DNA of 64,000 nt, taken from contig NZ_FNSK01000001.1 of assembly GCF_900105075.1 (NCBI RefSeq), positions 2,825,001 through 2,889,000 of the forward strand, written 5' to 3'. Origin of the DNA: Rhodobacter sp. 24-YEA-8 (lineage in GTDB: Bacteria; Pseudomonadota; Alphaproteobacteria; Rhodobacterales; Rhodobacteraceae). How positions within the stretch are numbered: the first letter of the stretch is position 1; every line of letters begins with the position of its first letter. The notes under the pieces were generated by a model. That model searched no databases. It was not told where the DNA came from and saw only the letters and a program-made list of their open reading frames with translations. This document shows, piece by piece, positions 1-8,320 of this stretch. A program made the position numbers and the translations under genes.

Positions 1-155
1 GCCGAATCCGTGGAATAGCGCCCAGTCTCCGCCCGCCCTGCCGCCGGCAGCACCAGCCCCGCCGCCGCGCCCGCCAGCAAAGCCCGCCTGTTGATCCAGG
101 TTGCCTTCGGCGTGACATCCGACCAGCGCAGAGATTTCACAAATCGTCCGGCCAT
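1..155 (-). CDS. msrP: MsrP (YedY) molybdopterin catalytic subunit, N-terminal fragment
   Basis: Only the first 51 codons are in the window; the gene runs off the left edge. The ATG at 155 follows a strong GGAGGAG ribosome site. The start reads MAGRFVKSLRWSDVTPKA and continues into a twin-arginine segment (NRRALLAGAAAG, about residues 26-37), then an Ala-rich stretch. The pattern of SDVTPKA followed by NRR and a short hydrophobic core is typical of MsrP, the periplasmic Mo-cofactor enzyme that with the haem protein MsrQ reduces methionine sulfoxide in exported proteins. The catalytic part is not visible, so this rests on the signal region alone. It lies 176 bp downstream of clpB on the same strand. 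Confidence 0.7.
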   Translation of the reverse strand, partial: MAGRFVKSLRWSDVTPKATWINRRALLAGAAAGLVLPAAGRAETGRYSTDS

Positions 156-331
156 GGCACTCCTCCGTCACACCAACATCCGGCCCCACCCTGACACAGA
201 ACAGCCGAAGGTCCACACACAGTTAGGCGAGCATGAGACATCCGGCTTTCATCTGTCCCTAAATATCCCCGCCGGAGGCATCCGACAAAAGCAAGGAACG
301 GCAGGGTTCCCCGCCGCCCCCGTCATTTCAA

Positions 332-2947
332 TCAGTGAACCTGCGCCTCACTCGGGCGGGTGCGATGCGAGGCAACCACGCGGTCGCCCACCTGCAGGCC
401 TTCATCCCCTGCGGTCACTGCCACCGCCGAGCCGTCAAGGATCTCGCCGCCCAAAAGCATCTCGGCCAGTGGATCCTGCAGCTGCCGCTGGATCACCCGT
501 TTCAGCGGGCGGGCACCAAAGACCGGGTCATAGCCTTCCTCGGCCAGCCATTTCCGCGCCTTGTCGTCCAGCTCCAGCGTGATCTTGCGATCGGCCAGGC
601 GTTTCTCCAGCCGTTTCAGCTGGATCGAGACGATGCCGGACATATCGGCACGGCCCAGGCGGTCAAAGATGATCATCTCATCCAGACGGTTCAGGAATTC
701 CGGCCGGAAATGCGCCCTGACCGCCTCCATCACCTCGGCCTTCGCCCGGGTCGTATCCGCGCCATCTGGCAGTTCCGACAAAGCCCGCGCCCCAAGGTTC
801 GAGGTCAGGATGATCAGCGTCTGTTTGAAATCGACCACACGCCCCTGACCATCGGTCAGCCGCCCGTCATCGAGCACCTGCAACAGCACGTTGAACACAT
901 CCGGATGCGCCTTCTCGACCTCGTCGAACAGGACAACCTGATAGGGCCGGCGCCGCACGGCTTCGGTCAGCACACCGCCCTCGTCATAACCGACATAGCC
1001 CGGAGGGGCGCCGATCAGCCGCGCGACCGAATGCTTCTCCATGAATTCAGACATATCGATGCGGACCATCGCATTGTCATCGTCAAAGAGATATTCGGCG
1101 AGCGCCTTGGTCAGCTCGGTTTTGCCCACGCCGGTCGGGCCAAGGAACAGGAACGAGCCCAAAGGCTTATTCTCATCCGACAGCCCCGCCCGTGCACGGC
1201 GCACGGCTTTCGAGACAGCTTCCACCGCCTGTCGCTGGCCGATCACCCGTTTCCCGAGCTCCTCTTCCATCTTCAGGAGTTTCTCTTTCTCGCCCTCGAG
1301 CATTTTCGAGGTCGGGATGCCGGTCCAGCGCTCGACCACTTCGGCGATCTGCTCGGGGCGCACCGATTCTGAAACCAGAGCCTCGCCTTCCCGGCCTTCC
1401 GCCTCGCCAAGCTGCTTTTCCAGCTCGGGGATGGTGCCATATTGCAGCTCGCCGGCTTTGGCGAAATTGCTTTCGCGCTTGGCCTGGTCAAGCTCGGCCC
1501 GGGCGCGGTCAAGCTGTTCCTTGAGATCGCGGGCCTTGTTCAGATTGTCGCGCTCGGCCTGCCATTTGGCAGTCAGCTCGGCGGAATGGTCTTTCAGATT
1601 GGCAAGTTCCAGCTCCAGCTTGTCCAGCCGGTCTTTCGACGCCACATCCTCTTCTTTCTTCAGCGCCTCGGCCTCGATGGTCAGCTGCAGGATCTGACGA
1701 TCCAGCGCATCGAGTTCCTCGGGCTTGCTGTCGACTTCCATCCGCAGCCGCGCCGATGCCTCATCGACAAGGTCGATCGCCTTATCCGGCAGGAAACGGT
1801 CGGTGATATAGCGATGCGACAGCTGGGCCGCCGCCACCAGAGCCGAGTCGGTGATCTTCACCCCGTGATGGAGCTCGTATTTCTCCTTGATGCCGCGCAG
1901 GATCGAGATCGTATCCTCGACCGTCGGCTCTTTCACCAGCACCGGCTGGAAGCGCCGGGCCAGCGCCGCGTCTTTCTCGATATATTTGCGGTATTCATCA
2001 AGCGTGGTCGCGCCGACGCAATGCAGCTCACCCCGGGCAAGCGCAGGCTTGATCAGGTTGGCAGCATCCATCGCGCCGTCAGATTTACCGGCACCAACAA
2101 GCACATGCAGCTCGTCGATAAAAAGGATGATCTCACCGGCGGCGGCTTCGATCTCTTTCAGGATGGCTTTCAGCCGCTCCTCAAATTCACCGCGATATTT
2201 CGCGCCGGCGATCAGCGCCCCCATATCCAGCGCCATCAGCTTTTTGTTGCGCAGGGATTCGGGCACATCGCCGTCGATGATGCGCAAAGCGAGGCCCTCG
2301 GCGATGGCGGTCTTACCGACACCGGGCTCCCCGATCAGCACCGGGTTGTTTTTGGTGCGGCGCGACAGCACCTGCATGGCGCGGCGGATCTCGTCATCGC
2401 GACCGATGATCGGATCGATCTTTCCCTGGGCTGCGGCTTCGGTCAGATCCCGGGCATATTTCTTCAGCGCCTCCATCGTATCTTCCGACGAGGCACTGTC
2501 AGCCGTCCGGCCCTTGCGAATATCATTGATCGCAGCGTTCAGACCCTGCGCCGTCACGGCACCGGCCGTCAGCGCATCTTTCGCGCGGGTGTTCACCAGC
2601 GCAAGCGCGGTCAGCATCCGTTCGACCGGCACGAAACTGTCGCCCGCCTTTTTGGCAACCTCTTCCGCCTCGTCCAGCACGCGGACAAGTTGCGGGTCGA
2701 TATAGGTCTGGCCGTCGCCGCCGGTCACTTTCGGCAACTTCGCGATGGCGGCATTCACCGCCTCATTGACGCGCTCAGGCGCGCCACCGGCACGGCGGAT
2801 CAGATTGGATGCAAGGCCCTGGTCATCATCCATCAGGGCTTTCAACAGGTGATCGGGCAGCACACGCTGGTGGCTTTCCCGCATCGCAATGGTCTGGGCG
2901 GCCTGGATGAAGCCGCGCGACCGTTCCGTGAACTTTTCAATGTTCAT
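332..2947 (-). CDS. clpB: ClpB disaggregase (Hsp100 AAA+ ATPase)
   Basis: This 871-residue protein is the usual ClpB length. It works with DnaK/DnaJ/GrpE to thread and rescue aggregated proteins in the cytoplasm. Visible parts in order: N-terminal Clp repeat domain (about 1-145), first AAA+ module with Walker A GEPGVGKT at 206-213, a charged coiled-coil middle domain (about 400-530) and a second AAA+ module with GPTGVGKT at 603-610 and the [13 protein letters not shown]alker B region. The start is the ATG at 2947, which follows AGGAGA; the frame stays open upstream, but that part is low-quality sequence with no homology. A heat-shock-type promoter lies about 80 bp upstream. Very confident. 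Confidence 0.97.
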   Translation of the reverse strand: MNIEKFTERSRGFIQAAQTIAMRESHQRVLPDHLLKALMDDDQGLASNLIRRAGGAPERVNEAVNAAIAKLPKVTGGDGQTYIDPQLVRVLDEAEEVAKKAGDSFVPVERMLTALALVNTRAKDALTAGAVTAQGLNAAINDIRKGRTADSASSEDTMEALKKYARDLTEAAAQGKIDPIIGRDDEIRRAMQVLSRRTKNNPVLIGEPGVGKTAIAEGLALRIIDGDVPESLRNKKLMALDMGALIAGAKYRGEFEERLKAILKEIEAAAGEIILFIDELHVLVGAGKSDGAMDAANLIKPALARGELHCVGATTLDEYRKYIEKDAALARRFQPVLVKEPTVEDTISILRGIKEKYELHHGVKITDSALVAAAQLSHRYITDRFLPDKAIDLVDEASARLRMEVDSKPEELDALDRQILQLTIEAEALKKEEDVASKDRLDKLELELANLKDHSAELTAKWQAERDNLNKARDLKEQLDRARAELDQAKRESNFAKAGELQYGTIPELEKQLGEAEGREGEALVSESVRPEQIAEVVERWTGIPTSKMLEGEKEKLLKMEEELGKRVIGQRQAVEAVSKAVRRARAGLSDENKPLGSFLFLGPTGVGKTELTKALAEYLFDDDNAMVRIDMSEFMEKHSVARLIGAPPGYVGYDEGGVLTEAVRRRPYQVVLFDEVEKAHPDVFNVLLQVLDDGRLTDGQGRVVDFKQTLIILTSNLGARALSELPDGADTTRAKAEVMEAVRAHFRPEFLNRLDEMIIFDRLGRADMSGIVSIQLKRLEKRLADRKITLELDDKARKWLAEEGYDPVFGARPLKRVIQRQLQDPLAEMLLGGEILDGSAVAVTAGDEGLQVGDRVVASHRTRPSEAQVH

Positions 2948-3024
2948 CGGTCTCTCCTTTTCATAAGCGCCGATCTTTGCGGATGCCCTGAAAAGGCACA
3001 TCCACCCCCGGCCTTCGCCTCTCA

Positions 3025-3053
3025 ATCTGGGGCGGCGCAGGGCTGCGTTCAAG
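3025..3053 (-). promoter_or_regulatory. RpoH (sigma-32)-like heat-shock promoter of clpB
   Basis: On the minus strand, CTTGAA (3053-3048) is followed by 15 bp and CCCCAGAT (3032-3025). This is close to the sigma-32 pattern CTTGAA-N13 to 15-CCCCATNT. It sits about 80 bp upstream of the clpB start, and clpB is a classic RpoH target. Transcription start has not been seen; this is a motif match. Confidence 0.6.
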
Positions 3054-3223
3054 CCGTCCGGGGACATCCCGACGAAAAATTCCCACGCTCTGGCGGGGCC
3101 ATTTTCCGCCGAAGCGCGGCAGAGATTTCGGCGGCTTTCGTCGCGCACTTCTGCGAGAGCGACGCCAGATCTTGTCCCCATGCGCCCGGCACAGGCACTG
3201 TTACAGCAAAAGAGGATAAGAGC

Positions 3224-3658
3224 ATGACCGAGAGACTCGAAGCCATTCTGCCGCAGGTGCCCGTCGAAGGCATCGCCGTTCATATCGGCCGCGCCGGGAT
3301 CTGCATGGGAGATATGGCCGAAGCGCGGCTTTTGCCCGATGGACGGGTCGGGATTTACGCGATGGTCCGGCGCCGGCTTATGGGGATCATTCCGGTCAGG
3401 CGGATGAGCTATCTCGGTCATCTCGGGCCGGTGGCCGAACGTATTCTGGCCCCGGCGCTGATCGAGGGGCTGATGTTGCGGCTGAGGATCGTGGTGCTGA
3501 CGCCCGAGCACCTTGCCACATCCGGGCCGCCCGAGATCCATGTCTCGGTCTGGGCCGATCCCTACAGGCTCGCGCCCTGCCTGAGCGATGATGCGCTGAT
3601 CATTCCCGAGCCCCCGCGCGCCTCCGACCGGGATGAAGACGCGCTGAGCCCGGCCTGA
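3224..3658 (+). CDS. Conserved-looking hypothetical protein, 144 aa
   Basis: I do not recognise this gene. The ATG at 3224 has a good ribosome site (AGAGGAT, 6 bp upstream). The frame is open far upstream, but that part is the antisense of clpB. The protein begins MTERLEAILPQVPVEGIAV and is a compact mix of hydrophobic and basic residues (GIYAMVRRRLMGIIPVRR, about residues 41-58), with no signal peptide or clear membrane segment and an acidic C-terminus (SDRDEDALSPA). It is divergent from clpB across a 276-bp gap and convergent with the TolB-like gene. Function unknown; a stress role is not shown by position alone. Confidence 0.6.
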   Translation: MTERLEAILPQVPVEGIAVHIGRAGICMGDMAEARLLPDGRVGIYAMVRRRLMGIIPVRRMSYLGHLGPVAERILAPALIEGLMLRLRIVVLTPEHLATSGPPEIHVSVWADPYRLAPCLSDDALIIPEPPRASDRDEDALSPA

Positions 3659-3699
3659 ATCCCGGCGCGCGACTGTAGCGGCAGCACAGGATCAACCGC

Positions 3700-4560
3700 T
3701 CAGGGCTCGTAGCGGATATAGGCAAAGGCGCTGCCATCCGGCGCCCAGGATGGCACATTGATCGTCCCCTGGCCCCCGGTGATTTCACGCAGGACCCGAC
3801 GATCCCCGCCACCTGCGTCAGAAATCATCAGCCGCACCGGCAGATCGGCCGGATGACCTTCGGTCCCGGGCGGATATGACAGCCAGCACAGCCAGCGCCC
3901 ACAGGGCGAGGGATGCGGAAACCAGTTCACCCGGTCATCCCGGAAAAGCTGGCGCTGATCGCCGCCATCCGCCGCCATCACCCAGATCTGCGCATGGCCT
4001 GTGCGGTCGCTGTTCCAGTAAATCCGCGCTCCGTCATGGCTGAAATCCGGCCCGTCATTATGGCCTGCGGCTTCGGTCAGCCGGGTCTCGGGCCCGCCTG
4101 CCAGCGCGCGGCGATATATGTCGATCTGCCGCTTTTCGCCCCGCGCCGCCGGATAGGTCATGGTCAGACCATCGGGAGAAAGCCCGTGCCACCAGCTCGG
4201 GGTCGCGCAGGACACTTTCTCCGGCGCCTGACTGGCACCGATCCCGGCCACCGGCACCGCATAGATCTGTGCGCCTTCGGCCTCGTAATGGCTGCCAAAC
4301 AGGATCCGGCCATCGCGGGTAAACCCGTGATCATTGTTGCAGCGCCCTGCAATCCCGGTGCTGATCGGTTCCAGCCGCGGCGCCTGCGCAGGCACACGCC
4401 AGAGACGCCCCCCGGCATTGACCAGAAACCAGGTTCCGCCAGTTAACCCATCGGGTGACCAGTTGGGCGCCTCCAGACGCTCCTGACCCTCACGGCCCTG
4501 ATGGCGCAGCACCTCCGTCACCTGTCCGTCAGGGGTGACGGTTTCCAGAACCGAGATCAC
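3700..4560 (-). CDS. TolB-like WD40/beta-propeller protein
   Basis: The 286-residue protein contains repeated propeller signatures of the PD40/TolB C-terminal family: NWSPDG (about 33-38), GLSPDGLTMTY, DFSHDGARIYWNSDRTG, HPSPCGRWLCWLSYPPGT and SWAPDGSAFAYIRYEP. No signal peptide is seen, so it is probably cytoplasmic rather than the periplasmic TolB of the Tol-Pal system. Such stand-alone propellers are often ligand-binding or hydrolase-associated modules; no catalytic residues are evident. Its start codon overlaps the stop of the gene at 4557-5330 by 4 bp (ATGA), so the two are probably translated together. Confidence 0.75.
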   Translation of the reverse strand: MISVLETVTPDGQVTEVLRHQGREGQERLEAPNWSPDGLTGGTWFLVNAGGRLWRVPAQAPRLEPISTGIAGRCNNDHGFTRDGRILFGSHYEAEGAQIYAVPVAGIGASQAPEKVSCATPSWWHGLSPDGLTMTYPAARGEKRQIDIYRRALAGGPETRLTEAAGHNDGPDFSHDGARIYWNSDRTGHAQIWVMAADGGDQRQLFRDDRVNWFPHPSPCGRWLCWLSYPPGTEGHPADLPVRLMISDAGGGDRRVLREITGGQGTINVPSWAPDGSAFAYIRYEP

Positions 4561-5330
4561 TCGCGCGCCTTTGGCGTCAGCAGCTTCTTCGGCCTGAGCG
4601 CCTCGGCGGCCTTAAACAGGCCAAAGGTCTGGTTGACGTAATTCACCGCGCCGCCGATCTGGTCGATATAAGTATCAAGCTCGGCCGTGCGCTCGGCTGC
4701 GATGACCTGCACCGCGCGGGACGGATCCATCCCCTCGAATTGCACATAGAACAGGGGCTCGCCCCGGCGCAGCACGAGGTCTTTCTGCGGTTCATGCCAT
4801 TCGAACGCCCACATCAGCGGGCGTGGCCAGACCGAGATCGGGAACCGCCCGCCGAAGATCGTGCCCGGCAGCGGATCGGCGCGGTAATGCATGAAGGGGG
4901 AAAGCTGTGTCAGATAGACCAGCTCATCCGCGATGAAACAGTAGGGCAGCGAAAGCTGGATCGTCGGGCGGTCCGGATAGCGCCATTCTGCCTCATTCAC
5001 GAGGGTCAGCATCTCATTAAGCTTGTTCCCCCGGACCGGGCTTGCGCTCCCAAGCCGGTTGATCAGCACCGCGCGGCCATCCTTGTCGCGGCCAAAGCCG
5101 ATCTGCAGGTCAAACGGGCATTTCACCATGAAATACCGGCTTTCCAGCTGGATCACGCCCGGGCAGCGCGCGGCACTTTTGGCATGGCTGCGGTTTTGTT
5201 GGCGAAACATCACCCGCTCTGGCGGATCGTAAAGCACCGCATTCTTGTCTTTGGTCAGGAACCAGCCCACCTGGATCGGGCCCGAGCCCGGCCCGTCCTC
5301 GGGCCGCTCGACTGTAATCGTGATTTCCAT
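4557..5330 (-). CDS. Hypothetical protein, 257 aa, coupled to a TolB-like gene
   Basis: I do not recognise this family with certainty. The ATG at 5330 (MEITITVERPEDGPGSG) is preferred because it is preceded by GAAGGCAGG; an in-frame ATG 54 bp upstream would also be possible. The protein is soluble, rich in aromatic residues and prolines (GWFLTKDKNAVLYDPPERV, residues 23-41; WPRPLMWAFEWHEPQ in the second half), with no signal or membrane segments. It could be a DUF6065-like protein, but that is a guess from memory. It is first in a two-gene operon with the TolB-like propeller (4-bp overlap). Confidence 0.6.
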   Translation of the reverse strand: MEITITVERPEDGPGSGPIQVGWFLTKDKNAVLYDPPERVMFRQQNRSHAKSAARCPGVIQLESRYFMVKCPFDLQIGFGRDKDGRAVLINRLGSASPVRGNKLNEMLTLVNEAEWRYPDRPTIQLSLPYCFIADELVYLTQLSPFMHYRADPLPGTIFGGRFPISVWPRPLMWAFEWHEPQKDLVLRRGEPLFYVQFEGMDPSRAVQVIAAERTAELDTYIDQIGGAVNYVNQTFGLFKAAEALRPKKLLTPKARE

Positions 5331-5495
5331 ATGCCTGCCTTCGGATATTTCCGCCAAAGTCGCGCCATTGCCCCGGTCTGTCAATCAACCCCCCGGCGGT
5401 GAACCGGGGCCTAACAGCGCCGCCCTTTCTCTTGTCAAACCCGCGCGCGCGTGACTATTGAGGCCAAATCCCTGCCCTGGACCCGGAGAAGCCCG

Positions 5496-6182
5496 ATGGA
5501 TGACCGCCTGATCGTCGCGATGGATGTGCCGAATGTGGTGGCGGGCCTCGCGCTGGCCGACCGGCTGGGCGAGGCGGTCGATTTCTACAAGATCGGGCTT
5601 GGAATGCTGACCGGCGGCGGCCTGGCGCTTGCGCTGGAACTGAAGAACGAGCGCGACAAGCGGGTATTCCTCGACCTCAAGCTTTTTGACATCGGCCAGA
5701 CCATCGAGAATGCGGTGAAGGGGATTGCCGGGCTTGGCCTCGATTTCCTCACCGTGCATGGCGACCCGCAGGTGGTGCGGGCGGCAGCGGAAGGCAAATC
5801 AGGAAGCGATCTGAAGATCCTTGCGGTGACGGTGCTGACCTCGCTCGACCGGGCCGATCTGGATGCGAATATGATCCTGTCCGGCGATATCCATGACATC
5901 ACTGTCGAACGGGCGGCGCGGGCGCTCGCCGCCGGCGCCGATGGCGTCATCGCCAGCCCGCAGGAGGCGGCGCGGATCCGTGCGCTGCCCGAGGCCGTTG
6001 GCAAGCTGATTGTCACCCCCGGCGTGCGTCCGGCAGGGGCTGCGACCGGCGATCAGAAGCGGATCGCCACGCCCGCCGCCGCGATCCGCGACGGTGCCGA
6101 TCATATCGTGGTGGGTCGCCCGATCTGGGCCAGTGCCGATCCGGCAGCAGCGGCCCGTGCGATCATTGCGGAACTGCCCTGA
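5496..6182 (+). CDS. pyrF: Orotidine 5'-phosphate decarboxylase
   Basis: PyrF removes CO2 from OMP to give UMP, the last step of pyrimidine synthesis, in the cytoplasm. The 228-residue length fits. The catalytic D-x-K-x-x-D motif reads DLKLFDIGQT, with D60, K62 and D65. The phosphate-binding end is TPGVRP followed by GADHIVVGRPIW. The ATG at 5496 has GGAGAA 7 bp upstream; longer in-frame starts lack a ribosome site. The gene stands alone, and its last 20 bp overlap the 3' end of the convergent TetR gene. Confidence 0.97.
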   Translation: MDDRLIVAMDVPNVVAGLALADRLGEAVDFYKIGLGMLTGGGLALALELKNERDKRVFLDLKLFDIGQTIENAVKGIAGLGLDFLTVHGDPQVVRAAAEGKSGSDLKILAVTVLTSLDRADLDANMILSGDIHDITVERAARALAAGADGVIASPQEAARIRALPEAVGKLIVTPGVRPAGAATGDQKRIATPAAAIRDGADHIVVGRPIWASADPAAAARAIIAELP

Positions 6183-6831
6183 CCAGACCCTCCGCGCCAA
6201 AATGGCGGGGGAAGAATGCGGCGACGCAGACCATCAGCGTCGCCAGCGCCTCGCTTGAATCATAAGGTGACTGCATCGTCATCATATCGAGCCAGACGCC
6301 CTCGGTCGTGACCCTGAGAACCCGCGCCGTGCGGGTCGGATTGACCGCATAGCCGTGATCTTCATTCATCCGGCGGCAAAGCGCTTCCAGATAGTGGTTA
6401 TACTGCTCGTCGTTTGACCCGCATTTCTCCTGGTAAAGCGGCCTCCCCGAGGTCTCGCCCCAGAACGAACACCAGGCCGCCAGCCGCCCCGGCGTGCAGA
6501 TCTCGGGCCGGAAATCGGCGGCCAGCATCGCGTAAAGCTGCTCTGCCGCGCCTGCCCCCGCTGCCTCGACCGCCCCGGTCCAGTTCTGCCGGTATTCCTC
6601 GGACAGATAGAGCAGCGTTTCCGACAGCAGGTTCTCCTTGGTCTGGAAGTGGAAATTCACCAGCCCATGCGACAGCCCGGCCATCCGCGCCACCTCGGAC
6701 ATCGTCGTCCTGGAATAGCCGAAACGCGCGATGGTCTCGATCGTCGCCTCGATCAGCTGCACGCGCCGGGCATCGCGCGGCATCTTGCGGGGCTGGGAAT
6801 CAGGGGTATCGGTCTGCTCGATTGCGGCCAT
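6163..6831 (-). CDS. TetR-family regulator, BetI-like
   Basis: The 222-residue protein has an N-terminal TetR helix-turn-helix (about residues 25-75: TIETIARFGYSRTTMSEVA then GLSHGLVNFHFQTKENLL) and a ligand domain like BetI, the choline-sensing repressor of glycine-betaine genes (matching patterns LAAWCSFWGE and GVWLDMM). It is divergent from the aminotransferase operon with 130 bp between them, so it most likely represses that operon and itself. A palindrome in the gap is a candidate operator. The BetI-like effector domain hints at a quaternary-amine-like inducer, but that is inference. Its 3' end overlaps pyrF by 20 bp. Confidence 0.85.
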   Translation of the reverse strand: MAAIEQTDTPDSQPRKMPRDARRVQLIEATIETIARFGYSRTTMSEVARMAGLSHGLVNFHFQTKENLLSETLLYLSEEYRQNWTGAVEAAGAGAAEQLYAMLAADFRPEICTPGRLAAWCSFWGETSGRPLYQEKCGSNDEQYNHYLEALCRRMNEDHGYAVNPTRTARVLRVTTEGVWLDMMTMQSPYDSSEALATLMVCVAAFFPRHFGAEGLVRAVPQ

Positions 6832-6898
6832 CTGCGTCTCCGTTCGCGGCCAGTCTTGCCTGAAAACCCGCTGCGTTAAAAGCGGTTTCAGATTCTGA

Positions 6899-6914
6899 TT
6901 GACAGTTCAGTCAA
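6899..6914. promoter_or_regulatory. Candidate operator of the BetI-like repressor
   Basis: TTGACAGTTCAGTCAA is an inverted repeat (TTGAC/GTCAA arms) in the gap between the divergent TetR gene and the catabolic operon. It resembles the TTGA...TCAA palindromes known for BetI. It also contains a TTGACA-like -35 element on the plus strand, so binding would block promoter access. Confidence 0.5.
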
Positions 6915-6961
6915 AATAATTCGACAGTTTGAAGAGCCGCAACAGGAACAGGTTTTACGCC

Positions 6962-8320
6962 ATGACCACCGCGCCGCACCGCAAGCTGGAAAAGTCGAAC
7001 ACCCATTTCAAAAAGGCGCTGACGAAGCTGCCGCTGGGTGTGGCCTCGACCTTCCGATACTGGGGTGACGAGCGGACAATCTATGTCCATCACGGCAAAG
7101 GTGGCCGGACCTGGGATATCGACGGCAATAATTACGTCGATTACCGGCTGGGCTACGGTCCGGCGATCCTCGGCTATGCAGACGACCGGGTCGATGCCGC
7201 CGCCCGCCGCGGGATGGAGGTCGGCGGCGTCTTTGCCCTCTCGACCGAGCGCGAGCTTGCCGTGGCCGAACGCATCTCGAAAATGGTCCCGGCGGCAGAG
7301 CTGGTGCGGTTTTCCAATTCCGGCACCGAGGCGGTGATGTCGGCTTTGCGGCTGGGGCGCGCCTATACGGGGCGCGAGAGCTATCTGCTGGTCGAGGGCG
7401 GCTATCACGGGTTGTTCGATGCCGCCATGTGGATGGCGAATATGGATGAATGGGACGCGAAATCGAACAGCGACCCGGAGGTGGTGCCCTATGGTCAGGG
7501 CATCCCGAACACCGTCAAACAGCTCGCCCATCTGGTGCCGATGAACGATATGCAGCGGCTGGAGGACACCTTTCGCCGCCATGGCGACGATATGGCCGCG
7601 ATGCTGATCGAGCCGATTCAAGGGAATTGCTGCGGCATTTCGGCCCGCAAGGATTACGTGCAGCTGGCCCGCAGACTCTGCGACCAATATGGTGTTCTGC
7701 TGATCATCGACGAGGTGAAGACCGGCTTTCGTGTGGGCAAGGGTGGCATCCAGGGCATCCTCGGCGTGAAGCCCGATATCACCACCTTCGCGAAAGCCGT
7801 CGGCAATGGCTACCCGATCTCGCTGGTCGCAGGCCGCGAGGATATCATGCGCACCTTCCGCTATGGCGGCGCATCGCATGGTGGCACCTATACCGCCCAT
7901 TCCGTCAGCCTCGCCGCCGCCGAGGAAACGCTGCGCATCCTCGACGAGACCCCCGCGCTTGAGACGCTGGCGACTTACGGCAGCCGGCTGAAGGATGGCA
8001 TCTCCGAGATCCTTTCGGCGCGCGACATCACGCATAGTTTCTCGGGCCATCCGTCGATGTTCGGCATCTTCTTCGCGCCCGAGCCGCCGGACAATTACCG
8101 TGCCTGGAAGACCTCGGATTATTCGTTCTACGACCGGATGGCCTGGTATCTGCACGATCTGAACATCATCGTTGAACCGGACAGCCGCGAGCCCTGGTTC
8201 ATGTGTGAGGCGCATGGGCTGGATGAAAGCTGCTATACCGACACCATCCGCGCGGTCGAAACAGCGGTCGATCTGACGCTTCGGGACCAGGCCGAAGGCA
8301 AGCTGGACGCCGCCGAATGA
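6962..8320 (+). CDS. Class III PLP aminotransferase (glutamate-semialdehyde-mutase-like)
   Basis: A 452-residue fold-type I class III aminotransferase. Key parts: FSNSGTEAV (118-126) binding the PLP phosphate, IIDEVKTGFR with D250 and E251, and the Schiff-base lysine K278 in TTFAKAVGNGYP. The family covers GSA aminomutase and omega-amine or amino-acid transaminases; the sequence alone does not give the substrate. The ATG at 6962 is preferred over a TTG 33 bp upstream and has AGGAACAGG before it. It is first in a long operon and overlaps the next gene by 4 bp. Within the locus it probably removes a primary amino group from the substrate or a breakdown product. Confidence 0.9.
   Translation: MTTAPHRKLEKSNTHFKKALTKLPLGVASTFRYWGDERTIYVHHGKGGRTWDIDGNNYVDYRLGYGPAILGYADDRVDAAARRGMEVGGVFALSTERELAVAERISKMVPAAELVRFSNSGTEAVMSALRLGRAYTGRESYLLVEGGYHGLFDAAMWMANMDEWDAKSNSDPEVVPYGQGIPNTVKQLAHLVPMNDMQRLEDTFRRHGDDMAAMLIEPIQGNCCGISARKDYVQLARRLCDQYGVLLIIDEVKTGFRVGKGGIQGILGVKPDITTFAKAVGNGYPISLVAGREDIMRTFRYGGASHGGTYTAHSVSLAAAEETLRILDETPALETLATYGSRLKDGISEILSARDITHSFSGHPSMFGIFFAPEPPDNYRAWKTSDYSFYDRMAWYLHDLNIIVEPDSREPWFMCEAHGLDESCYTDTIRAVETAVDLTLRDQAEGKLDAAE

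Noticed and set aside
1442..3223. Long plus-strand open frame antisense to clpB
   Set aside because: Its residues are Arg/His/Gln-rich mirror sequence of clpB with no homology; only the last 144 codons, after a ribosome site at 3211, look like a gene.
6911..8215. 434-codon minus-strand frame opposite the aminotransferase
   Set aside because: Composition (His/Arg/Gln/Ile) is typical of antisense to a high-GC gene; the plus-strand protein has clear PLP motifs.
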